DNA of 64,000 nt from Taeniopygia guttata (taxonomy: Eukaryota; Chordata; Aves; Passeriformes; Estrildidae). The notes under the pieces were generated by a model. It searched no databases, was not told where the DNA came from, and saw only the letters and a program-made list of their open reading frames with translations. The stretch lies in the NCBI RefSeq assembly GCF_048771995.1, contig NC_133024.1, positions 21,778,001 to 21,842,000 of the forward strand, given 5' to 3'. Positions within the stretch are counted from its first letter, which is position 1; every line of letters starts with the position of its first letter. Position numbers and translations under genes: made by a program. Shown here piece by piece: positions 12,401 through 24,400 of the stretch.

Positions 12401-15400
12401 CCCAGCGACTCTCCTTGCCTGCCTCTGCTCACATCCACCCTCTGGCTGCCCTCGCTGCCTGCCCTGGTGGTGTCTGTGCAACACGGCACTGCTGTGTGGT
12501 TGGTCCCGCCTGGAAGCAATGCACGGCCAAACCCTGCTACAGAATTGCTAGGCTTTTTGGGGTTTCTACTCCTTGGGCTCAGCAAGTAGGTAATTTTTGT
12601 ATCTTCCTTCTTTCTCCTTCGGATCTTGAAGGTTCCAGACAAAGTCACGGTATCATTGTTGTTTCCCTCCTTTCCTTTATGAGTTGGGTGCATGTGGGTC
12701 CCTTTCTGGTTTTCCCCCATTAGATGTGAGAACCCTTGATACTTCTTCATATCCTCCTTATTTATGGATGCTGTACCATTTCTGCCATGATGATTTAACT
12801 TACCACCAGCAGATTTATCTAAGCTTGCCTCTAATCCCAGATTCATCTTTGCAGATACCAAATTCCATTCCTCACTAGTCATTTTAGATGAATATTTCCC
12901 AGCCCCAGGCAATGATGCTTCTAGTAAGTTCTTCACTACAGCAGGGCTAGAATTAGGGCTTGTATTGTCTAACATATATTCTAAAGAAAAAACATCTTCT
13001 GGTTTATTTTTGGATATCCTGGGTTCAGAAAGGCCAGATGCATTAGACCTATCTCCTACTATGAGGTCCAAATCCAGTGTCAAGTTAACTGTGTGCATGA
13101 CGTTTTCCATCTTCTTTCCCTCCTCTTCCAGATCATCATCATGTTCATTTGGCAGTTGGCCAGTTCCCACCATGGCTTCATTGGATGTGTTTTCTGTATG
13201 ATGCACAGAAAGAGGCACATCAGTCTTGCCAGAAAATGAGACATTTTTATTTCGGACATGATTTAGAAGGGTATTCATCTTTTGGACAGAGTAAAACTTA
13301 ATGGCCAGTGAGCTTCGCCTTTTCCTTCTCTGGTTAGTGGTATAATTTCCTCTTCCTGGGCTTTGCTCTTGATGTTTTTCTGGAGAAGGTTTATTGTCAT
13401 TTCCACCAGCTGGAAGCTCTTCTGCAACATTCACTGGGCCTTCCCCATTGCTCAGCAAGTGTTCACCTGCAGACATATTACTGTGAGCTATTTCATAGCT
13501 GCTTTGGCTTCTATTCTCAAATACCAAGTCAGCTTCTCCATCACTCATGGTAGCTAAAACTAAATCCTCTTCTGCTGTGATTGATGTGTGATTTAACTGG
13601 AATGTTTCAGCCTTGCCTGGGGGAAGAGGAGTGATATGAGTTTCTAAGAACTTAGAGTTGTTTGTTGTTCCACTACTATTTATAGCTGTCAGACCTGAGC
13701 CAACTGCCACCTCAGAACTCGTAGCATCAGTGTCTTCATACTCCTCCCAGGCCAGGGCTGTAAGATTCTGTTTTTCTTCATCACCTGCTGCCATTCTTGA
13801 GCCTCGGATGGAGTAAAAAGAAGCCAGGTAATCCTGGTAATCTGATTCCTCCTTGTTTTCCTCATTTTCTTGCACATCTTCCTCAGCTGAAGTGGTAACA
13901 GCCTTTCTTTCAGCCTTGGTGGGACTTAAAGCCACAACATCAAATGTTTCATCTTCCTCATAGTCACATTTAGCATCCCTGAATCTCAGCCGCATGCCGT
14001 AACTCATTTCTGGGGTGCCCCAGGATGCCAAAAGCCAAGTGCCTGCAATTGAAATAAAGGTGTTATGAGACTGGACAGTGTTTGTCACACAAGTGGCCAA
14101 GGCAAATAGTTGGTGTTGCTTCTACAGCACCTGCTATAGAAGACTGCTAATCTTGACCTGGGATATTCATGAGCTCTCACTAGAGTGAAAAATAGTTATT
14201 AAATGTAGACAAATAGGAGCATGTATAAATAAATCTAGGAGATTGAACTCTTTTCAATAGATTAAACTGTAACTAGAACCTGAATCCAAAAGTAACCCAT
14301 GAAAGAGATGGATATGATAAAGAAAGAAACAAATTAAAGGATCCAATGTTTAGATCCAAGAGTGAGACTTTTCAAGATAAAGTTTCAATTTTATCCTGTC
14401 TTTATGGGTGCATGCACTGCTACATTCTGAGCAGAGCAAATACATTCTGAGGCAATGTTGGCAAACACAGTATTTTAAAAGCTTTTGAATAAACCATGCA
14501 TGATCTTTAGTAAGTATAATAAGAATAAAGCAATTTGAATTTCCAATCTGACACAAGCTATTAAACTGCCAATCTGAGGCATCTCAGATTAATTTAAAGG
14601 TTTTAATAATTCCTCCAAAACCTTGTCACAAGGTAAGTTCTTGATTGGAAACTAGAAACTTCAGAGAAGAAAATAAAATCTGTTTCCCTAAAAAACATCA
14701 GATCAAGTTCTTTGCTTGTTAAACCTTGCTTTTGGAGTGAGCATAAATGACAGAATAGACAGAAGTAACACCCTGATAAACAGGTTTTTTTTTATTAAAA
14801 AGGTCACATACAATTCTGCCTGTATTGATCGGCTTTGAATGACCTGCACAGCTTTCCTGATTTCTAAAACCAGCAAATTTATCAAAGAAAATATGGCCTA
14901 GATGGAAAGAATAGACTGCATACCAAAATCAAACAAAAATACAAGTTTATTACTGGGGAAGTTTACATGAAGTCTAATAGTGTTTTAATGATTCCCTAGT
15001 CTTGAGCAATACAAGCCACTTAAACATTTTTAAGTTATAAGGTCTTGATGCTGTACAATACATAAAATATATTTATTTTAAAAATAAGATATTTTAAATG
15101 GGATAAAGATACTTAAACCTTGAGAGATTTTAGAATGATCACTCAAAGTGGACAGACTTCAATGACAAAGAATCTGTCCTTTTTGGAAGTAATGCCTTAA
15201 ATGTGGACTACATGGGTTGTGATGGCCCCTCTTCCAAGACACAGTGTTAATTCTAGCTAGACATTGAGATGCATCCCACAGTCCAGTGACCCAGTTCAAG
15301 CAGGCAGACTTTACTGCTGTTCAATAACCACAAGACCAAGGTTAGGTGTAGCCATTTTACCCATTAATGACCAGCAGAATTTGACAGTTTCAGCCCATTT

Positions 15401-18400
15401 TAGACTGCTCAGAATAGACAAGAATGTGGCAAACCTGGAAATCATACAGTGGAGTTGATACCAGTTACCGAGAAGAATCTTGCCTTAAAATTATCATTAC
15501 TAATCCCAGTATTAATTGTGAAGTGAAAAAAAAAAAAAAATCACAAAATGACCAACAAAAAGAACCTCAGTACAGCATACAGCTAAGCTGGTGTAGCCAG
15601 CAAAACTCCATGCACATGACTTGCACTGGGGAATGATTCAATGTTTTCTAGCACTGTGTTTATCAGAAGAGTTTTCTCTCCTATTTATATAAGTCCTTAT
15701 AGACTGGAGATTAAATAATGTCTTAGAAGAGCTGTCAAGCACTACAGTTCTACCACTTACCACCATTGTCCATTTCCACTGTGACCGATTCTCCGCTCAT
15801 GGGGAAAAGGCTCAATGTATCCTCATATTTCCCTTGGTACAGAAAAAAGTGTCCAGCAAGGCGAACAGAGACAAGCTCATCATGAGTGCCAACACTGAAA
15901 AAGTGCCACTGAACCACAGTATCTCGGCAAAATCCAAGGATTTCACTGCTGTCAGACACATAGCCATTTATTGCTAAAAGGAAAGCAAAGTGTTTATTTT
16001 AGAACTTCCCATTCTTTCATGTCAGTGCACTGGACTTATGTTTGCACTGGGAAGAGACTGGCACAGAGCTGAAACCATGGTAATTTCCATCTCTAAAAAT
16101 ATTATCTCTAAGACAGCAGGGTGCTGCATCAAAATTTAGTTAACCCTTGTCTTTGCATCAGGGTCCAGCGCCAGCCTAGTGGCAAGATGTGGGTAGGACT
16201 TTTCTCCCTGGCAGCTAGCAATAAAACAAGGGGAAATGGCCTCAAGCTGCACCAGGGGAGTTTCAGGTTGGACATCAGGAAAAATTTCTTCACCATATAT
16301 GGAGTGTATGACCATTGTAACAGGCTCCCAAAGGAAGCAGTAGAGTCATAATCCCTGGGAGTGTTCAAAAAACAAGCGAATGTGGCACTCAGCAATATGT
16401 TTTAGTGGGCATGCTGGTATTAGGTGAGAGGCTGGACTTGATCTTGGAGGTTTTTTCCAGCCTTTCTAATTCTATGACATGTCCTATTTGTGTCCAGTGC
16501 CACCTGGCATAGTTAGAAGTTCACTGACTCTCTGGAGGATTCTGAATCACATGTACTTCTGAGAACAAGCAATCACTGAGTGCTCAGGTTCATATAAGCT
16601 TTCCTATTATTCATTTCAGTATCCCACTCACTGTGCATTATATTCGAGTTATAGAACTTGGGATCATCCCTTTTAACAGTGGCTGGGTTGCTGCAGTACT
16701 CCTTGATGTTATCCTCTAGGTACCAGCTCTTATTTTCATCGAACACAGCAAACACTGCCTGCTGCTCCTCATCTGCCTTTTTCTGAAAGACAATCAACAC
16801 AGCAGTTACATTTTATCAGCTGATACATGTATTAAGAGCTCAATCCTGCAATCTCTTTCTTACTATGTGAGCAACATAAGCTTCACCAGAGTCCTGGTAA
16901 GTGTGATCCAAAGGTTATGGGGAAGGGAGCAGAGGGCTCCAGACTACAATCCTACTACTGCAACCAACCTGCAGTGGAATGCTGAGCAAGCCTCTAGCAC
17001 TGCTGATGCACAGGTGGTTTATCACTGGGTTCTCTGTAACAGAGACAGTCTTCTGGTTTGACCTGACAAAGCTTCTGACAATTTTTTTTCTCAAGTGATG
17101 CTTAAGTCTTTGCCAAGCAAGATTTCAATAACTGGTAAAGAGAAGCCCTCTCCCAGAACGCTCCCACACTGTTTTAGATTCATTGTTGCTCTAGATTCAT
17201 TGTGCCTGAGATTGTCAGGTGCTGTGGAGCTGTCTCTGTTATAGAATGGAAGCAGGTCAGATATGAACATCTTCAGAGTATGAAAACATAATAGCAGCTG
17301 GAAAATTTATTATCAAGTCTAGAAATAGACTTTAAAGTCTGGCTGACCTTTTGTTGACCTTTCTTAGTGCTTGCTAAGAAACACCGTTAGAGGACCGTTT
17401 CTTCAGGAGCCTATTGGTTTAACTGCCCTCCACAGAACAGTCCTCTCAGGGAAGTAAAACTAAATTCAGTGTAGAATAAATAGTATTATTTGAGTAAAAT
17501 CTGCCCAAACAAGTTACCTGCACACCCTTTTGCGTCAGTGCTTCACTTTTACAAATCAGAAGTGGGCCAATCAGTCCAGAGGCTATATCTCTCTCAATAT
17601 TTACAGCACTATGATACATCCTTGTAATACATTGTGCATCCTGTGCAGTGGGTTGGTCTGTTTTAGCAATCTTCCACTCATAAGTGTATGTATTCCCTGG
17701 TTCAACTCCTCTACTCTGGGTGCCATTGCCTAAGGAAAAACAAGAATAGTAATGATACAAACTCAGAGCCAAATCTTAATATCAAGCTGCACCTTCTAAT
17801 GACATTAGTGTAGTTTGGCCATTAAAAGATACCTTGAGATGACTGAAATTCAGCAAGAACTAAAATCACAAACAAGAACAGAAAACTAACACAACAAAGA
17901 GGGTATTTGTCTCTGCTTTGCAGATAATACCTTGGTTTCTCTATAAGGCAACACAACAGGTAAGCAGAGGCAGAGCACAGAACTGAGGTCTCCCAGTCAT
18001 GCACATTCCCAGCCACAGCACCTCCTTCAAAGCAACAAAACCATCCATAACAGTTAGTGATGTGCAAAAATATATTTCACAAATTTTTTACTTGTGGGAT
18101 CCAGAGGATAATCAGCTCCTTCTGCATTCTTTGCAAGTGTCACTCCATGGAAATAAATGCTGTAGGGTCGACTGGCCTTATTTTTGAATACAATCTACAT
18201 TGATAGGCAAATGAAAAAAAAAAAAAATTAGGATTCAACAAATCCTTGTCTGAATACATAATGAAGCTACCACTACAGTAGAATTTGCACCTGGGCTTAG
18301 CCCAGAAAGTGCCAGAAAGGCAAAAGGGTGTCTTAAGTATTGTTTGTTATACAGACCCAAAGAATAATTGCTGTTACCATTCTGCTGGACTTTGTAGACC

Positions 18401-21400
18401 CCAGTGAGTGAAGTTTAGCTGCTTACAGCTGGGCTCTGGAAGGTCTAAAAAGAACACTTGTTCTTCTAGTTACTAGGCACACATTATCTCTGGAAATATG
18501 AAGTTACTGACTGAAGTTCTCAAAAACCTTCAATATGGGAGAAAAAAAATTTAAAACCAAAGCTTGTCCCAGATTCCAAGACTCAGAGGGGATACATAAG
18601 GAAAAGGCAAAATTTCCTGCCTATTCTTGACAAAATCACGATTGAAAAAAAAAAAAAAAGAGAGAAAAAGAGAAAAGAAAAAAAGGAACGTGCTAAGCTC
18701 AAATATAGAGCCTCAGAGTCATGGTGGAAATTATAGAAGTTAAAGGTTATGGAACTTTGTGGTGCATCATTAAATGACAACAGAAAGACAAGTGGATGTT
18801 GTAATGCAAGTATTTTGTAGTGTCATGGTATAACCTCATGAAATAACATTTGATCAAGGAAACTGAGTACCTTTGTCTAAAACAGCTGGAAAAAACATTA
18901 GCATAAGAAACAAGAGGCTCATGAAGTTCAGCCTCACATACAAATCTCCTCAGAAGTCCACCCAGGTCTAGGGTTTTTTTCCCATTTGGACCAGTATACA
19001 TATACCAGTCAACATATATTTTACAGAGTGTGACTGAAGCATGTTTATGTTGTAAAATAAAGCACAATCATGGAAACTATAGAAGGAACACTGAAAAATG
19101 CAAGCTAAACACTATTACTTATGATCATACTTTTTAAAAGGGCCAGTATTTAGAACATTAGCTATATTATTTGAAAGACAATAAAAATCAAACTAGTTCC
19201 TCTGTATCTCTGCCTCAATGAAAAACATGCTATAGTATAAATAATCTTTGTATTTGTGTTACTTACTCTGACTTTATCATTGATTTGAGCTCTGATAATA
19301 GGGCCCAAGATTCCAGTTTGCTTGGGACGAGGATTTTCCAGACGTTTAGTAAAGCTGGCATCAGTATATTGTGTAAATATAGCCTTTTTATACCTTTTAC
19401 CTATGAGATTGGAGAAGTTGTCCAAGTGTTGTGATTTATAGTGTCTTAAAAATAAAGGAAAAAAAATTATCAACAAAACTTGAATAGTAGCATCTGTTAA
19501 AATACAAAAATAGTATTCAAGCAACTGGTAGAAATCCACTGCTTGAAAACAAATCCAAATCCTAAAGTTACCTAAAGCTTTTCATCCCGAACTCTAACCT
19601 AAATTATGTAAGAAGAATCTTAGATCTTTACTTGCATTTTGGTATTACATATGACCAATTAATATCAGAGTTTACATTTAGTAGTGTACACACAAGTATG
19701 AAACAATCTGAAGCAGCAGGTACGCTTTCAAGGTAAGACAGAAATCACTGTTTTCCTTTTTCAAAGGCCTAGTTGAGCATGAATTTAAAAAATCAATTTG
19801 CTCACAGTAGCAAAGACTCCAGGAGAAATAGGAACACAGACTTAACACAACACTTGTATGGTGCACAGTCAGGCATCATACAAGTAAGTACTGTTACACT
19901 GAGGTTTCAAATATTAAAATTGTTAATGTTGAGAGAAAAAACTAGAATAAACACTTGGAATTTACACAGAGTAACATGTTTGCTGTCACTCACAGTTCAA
20001 AAAAGGTTACTGAAAAGGGATAAATTCTGGAGTTTTGAACAAAGGAAGAAAGATCAAAGCACTGAGGTGGTTAAGTAAGGCAGTGTGACTGTCAGGAAAG
20101 ATATAAAAGTTTGTTCTGTGCAGTTCAAGAGCACATAAGGGAAGCAAATCATGACAAAGGACAATGAATTGTGCAAACACTGTATTTCTAAGGAGGCATA
20201 TGAAACTATAACCCTTACAGAATAAGGAATTCGTTTTGTTCTGCTTAAATTCTTAATGATTCATATGAGTGTCAGTTTGTAAAGGCTTGTAAAGACACAA
20301 ATAGCAATGAGGAACTGACAGATTGGAAATTTAGCCCCACAGTGCACTGTGCACTATGACATCATGTATGTTACAGTATTCCTTCTATTCCTTCTATTTG
20401 TCTTAAGTTGAGGAAAATAGCCCAATATGCTTACTTATGCAGATGTCATTTATAGAGAGCTCTTTCTCCTGTTCCCTAAACACTTTATTGTAGTGAACTT
20501 CTAAAAACTTTTAATCTCCAGAAATATTCCCTCCCTATCTCAGAATTGATGCTGGAAAGTATTTTAGAAAATAAGCTTGTATGCTACTTTGGACAATTCC
20601 TCAGTCATCTCGTTATTTTGGGCTCCCTGTGAGAGAAAAAAATAAAGTGTCCACTGTTGGGCTTCTCAGTGAAGAAAGTCACTGAAACTGGCTAGAGTCT
20701 AGTGAAGGGCCACCGTGGTGATCAGCGAGCCAGAGCACTTGGCATAGAAGCAAAATTCCAGTTTCTTCAGTCATGCAAAGACATAGCTAAGGGAGCATCT
20801 TATGTTTAACCTCAACTATCAAATTGACATTATAGAGAAAGCAGGACCACATGCTTCTCAAAGCTGCATAGTGAAGAGACAAGACACAATGGACACAAAG
20901 TGCGCCATGAGGAAGAATGTTTACATACAAGGAAAAACTTTTTCACTGTGAAGTTGCAAAGGTGCCAAGAGAAGCTGAGGGGTCCCTGTACTTGGAAACA
21001 ATAAAAATGCAACCACATAGAGTCCAGTGCAACTTTGCTGTTGGATACCAAGAGGTTCTTTCCAGCCACAATTATCCTGTGATTTCATGTTAACATTCCC
21101 TGTTATACTGACAAACTATTATTTTACCTATCAAGGGTGTCTGGAATACTTGGGGCATAATCCCAGGTAACTTCTTCTGCAGCAATGAAATAGTCCCAGG
21201 TTTTGACCATAAGGCGTTCTCTATAGGAGAGACGATTCTTCTTCACCTCTTTGTCCCCACAGTCCCTTACAGTGAGGTAACCGTGCATTCCAGCTAATTG
21301 AGAGGAAACAGGACCATAGTGATTTCCCATCTGAGGAACTCTTACCACTTCAGCTGTTTTTCTACCCCCAAAAGATATCTCCATCTCTTATAAAAAGTTA

Positions 21401-24400
21401 TTTTTCTCATTCTTTAAAATAGAATTCTGATTATTGCTGAAAGATACCACTTTCAAATGATGAACAGAAAATAGTTTCATCACATTGAAGTACCCTTAGC
21501 TGAAAGTACTCAGTTTCTCAGGAAACAGATAGTTTCTTACTAATTTTATAGTGGTGGTTATCTGAACAGTTCACAGAGACTTAGGTACTGGAGTATTGAA
21601 TCACTGTTGCTCTGTGATGTGGACACTGCAGTAAAGGTGCAGGTAACAACATCTTTCAGTTCACCATGCACTCCCAACAGAATGCCTGGTTCTTGGTCAG
21701 TTTCTTAGTGAAATGACAAAACCACTTGAAACAGATTAACTGTACCGTTGCTGCAAAACAGCAGAAGTCACTTGGGACATAGAGAAAGACAGCTTTAGTG
21801 GTGCCTAATAACCAGATGTTTCCTTGCCTTGCAGGTGCTTTTGGACAAGAGAAGATATGAGCCACCTTCCTTCCTCAGTCACTGTCATGTTTACGGTGGT
21901 TGAGGCTCCTCCCACCAAGTTAACAGCAGAAACTCGGCGATGTTTTTGCTCCATGGACTGGCCATTGATGTGAATGGAGAAGATTTCTGGCTTGGAACTC
22001 ATTCCTATCAAGTGCCAGCTAATGTTGTCATATGCACAAGCCTCTAAATCTGAAAGAGACAAGAGATTAGGGTTCAGAATACAGGCAAATCATGCAAGTT
22101 CCCCATGCACTCTCTGTTTCAGTGAATCTTCACTGAAAACATTAAAAAAATTTTGCTGTCATCAATGTTTGCAACAAGAGGAAATTCCAGGAGCATGTAA
22201 ATGGAACAGATACCAAAATCATGTGTCAGTGGAAGATAGATGACACTTACCTGCAAGTGACAAACTGACTTATGACAAGCTGGGAAAAAACAGGAAAAAA
22301 AAACAGTGCCTTCTTTTGGAAAGCTGACCTGTTCTTGCTTGTGAAGTGAGGGGAAAATAGGGCAGGAAATGCAAAGAACAAAGCAAGGATCTAAGCTAAA
22401 GATTGATGTGGTATCTAGTGACAGTAACTACCCTCTTCAATATTTCCTTAAAAAAATCGCCACTTAAGACGGCCTTTTTTTGAGCCCATTTGATCAATGG
22501 ATGGGAGAGAGATATGAAAGTTTTTTCTTAGGAAAACAACAGAAAAGCACTAGCAACAGAACTGCCCCACTACCATCTTCTTAGTCTTCTCACTTATTTG
22601 AGTCTTTTAATGATAACTGACTTTCCACTTTCAGGAAGTTTTACACCCAGTATGTTCTATATGCTGCAAAACCAACAATTCATTTAATCAAATCCCTCTC
22701 TCACAATCAGCTTGTTATAAAAAACCAAGGAGTTCATTAATTTTTTTAAAGTTAGTAATCCTTTTATTCAAGCAGAAGTCTTCCTAGAAGTAATCTCATT
22801 ATTCCTATCAGTAATCTGGTGTGACTTCCTTTCAGCAGCACAGGTTTTCTTGCAGAATTTAGATGCTCACAGACACATTCTAAAAATGGCTGTATCCCAT
22901 TTCTCCACATTCCCATTCTTGTGCATGAAAAGGAACTAAAGGTAATATTCAGTGTTCATAAATGTTAGTTTTATTTCACATAAGCCAGAACAGTACCTGG
23001 TAACATTCCATTAGTATAGCCATTAATTGTATACTTGACTGATGCTGATTTTTGCCAACTCTTGTTTTCATCAAACACACCAAACATCAGTACATATTCC
23101 CTGTCAAAATGTTTCTGTGACCCATCCTCATTTAGACTTCCTGTGAAGGAGAAACAACAGGTATTAATCTGAAGCAGAAATAAAGCAGATTTCACATGTA
23201 GTTGCATTAATGTATATTCAATGAGCTTGTTTCACCTGTTACCATGTACTGGCTGAGCCTGATCAAAACAAAGCCTTAAGAATGCTCATAATGTGATTTT
23301 ATTTCTGGAAGTACTTTTGGATTGAGTAACCTCATCCTGAGGTTCACTAAAAATCAAAAGTCTGAAGTATTCCAGAGAAAATAAACATCATGCAATGAAT
23401 CGTCTCAGACAATTTCTGGCAATGTGCTGCAGAGATCACCTTAAAAAAGGGGAGTGTCAAACACCTTCAGTTCACAATCAGGTGCTGCCCTCTCTTTTCA
23501 GACTGTGAGGCAAGGAGAAGAGTGATGGCAGAGTCACCAGCAGTGTGAACAGCACCTTTTAAAGCACTGAGGTCACCAGCACCTTTAAAAAGCTTAAAAC
23601 TGACCACCCAGCAAATAACATTTACACACGAAAGACTTCAACAGACACTGCTGCACTGGATAGTTACAAGAAACTGTCCTGGGTGATTTTGTGATACAGA
23701 TGTAATTTCTGTCAAGAAGTAGAATTAATTCTGGACATGTCACACAGAATCGGTGTGATTTTTACTGATTCTTTCTGTAGATTGCTCACGTCAAAAACTT
23801 CCAGTTGCTACTTTCAAAATATAATCTGGTCCATCTGGATTGCAAGAATGAAAAACTTGCAGACTTATTGATTATTCTACCTAGCAAAAGATGAAGTGGA
23901 AAAAATTATCTTTAATATAATTTTTTATTTATGAGAAGCTACAAAGTTCTGGTTTTCTTCACAAAATAAACTTCTGATCAATAGAAGAATTTATCTACTT
24001 GCCACACAAAGAACATTCAGGCAGTGCTTTAACTCAAAAGACCACTTTTTATAAACTTAACCACCTCTTAAATGTGTCAGACTGTGGGGAGCTGACCCCA
24101 TCCAGCAGCCAAACATCCACTTCAATGCCTCCCCATCCCCAACAGGACAGAAGAGAGAACAGGAGGAACAAAAATGAGAAAACTCCTGGGTCAATAAAGA
24201 TGGTTCAAAGGTGAAGGAAAGAGGGGAAAACAACAAGCAATGCAGAAGAAATCACTCATCATCTCCCACAGTCTGACTGATGCCCAGTCAGTCTCTCAAA
24301 AACAGTCACCTTGGAAGTCAACACCCCTTGTTCTCCCCACACTGTTGCTTCCTTCTCTACCTCCATTTATTGCAGAATGATGTTAATGGCAGAAAATAAC

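Noticed and set aside
12064-12723. Plus-strand 219-codon frame
   Set aside because: Antisense shadow of F5 exon 13.
15757-15764. Alternative donor three bases earlier in F5 exon 12 (AATG|GTGGTA)
   Set aside because: It loses a Gly relative to human DNVGTW and is weaker than GTAAGT.
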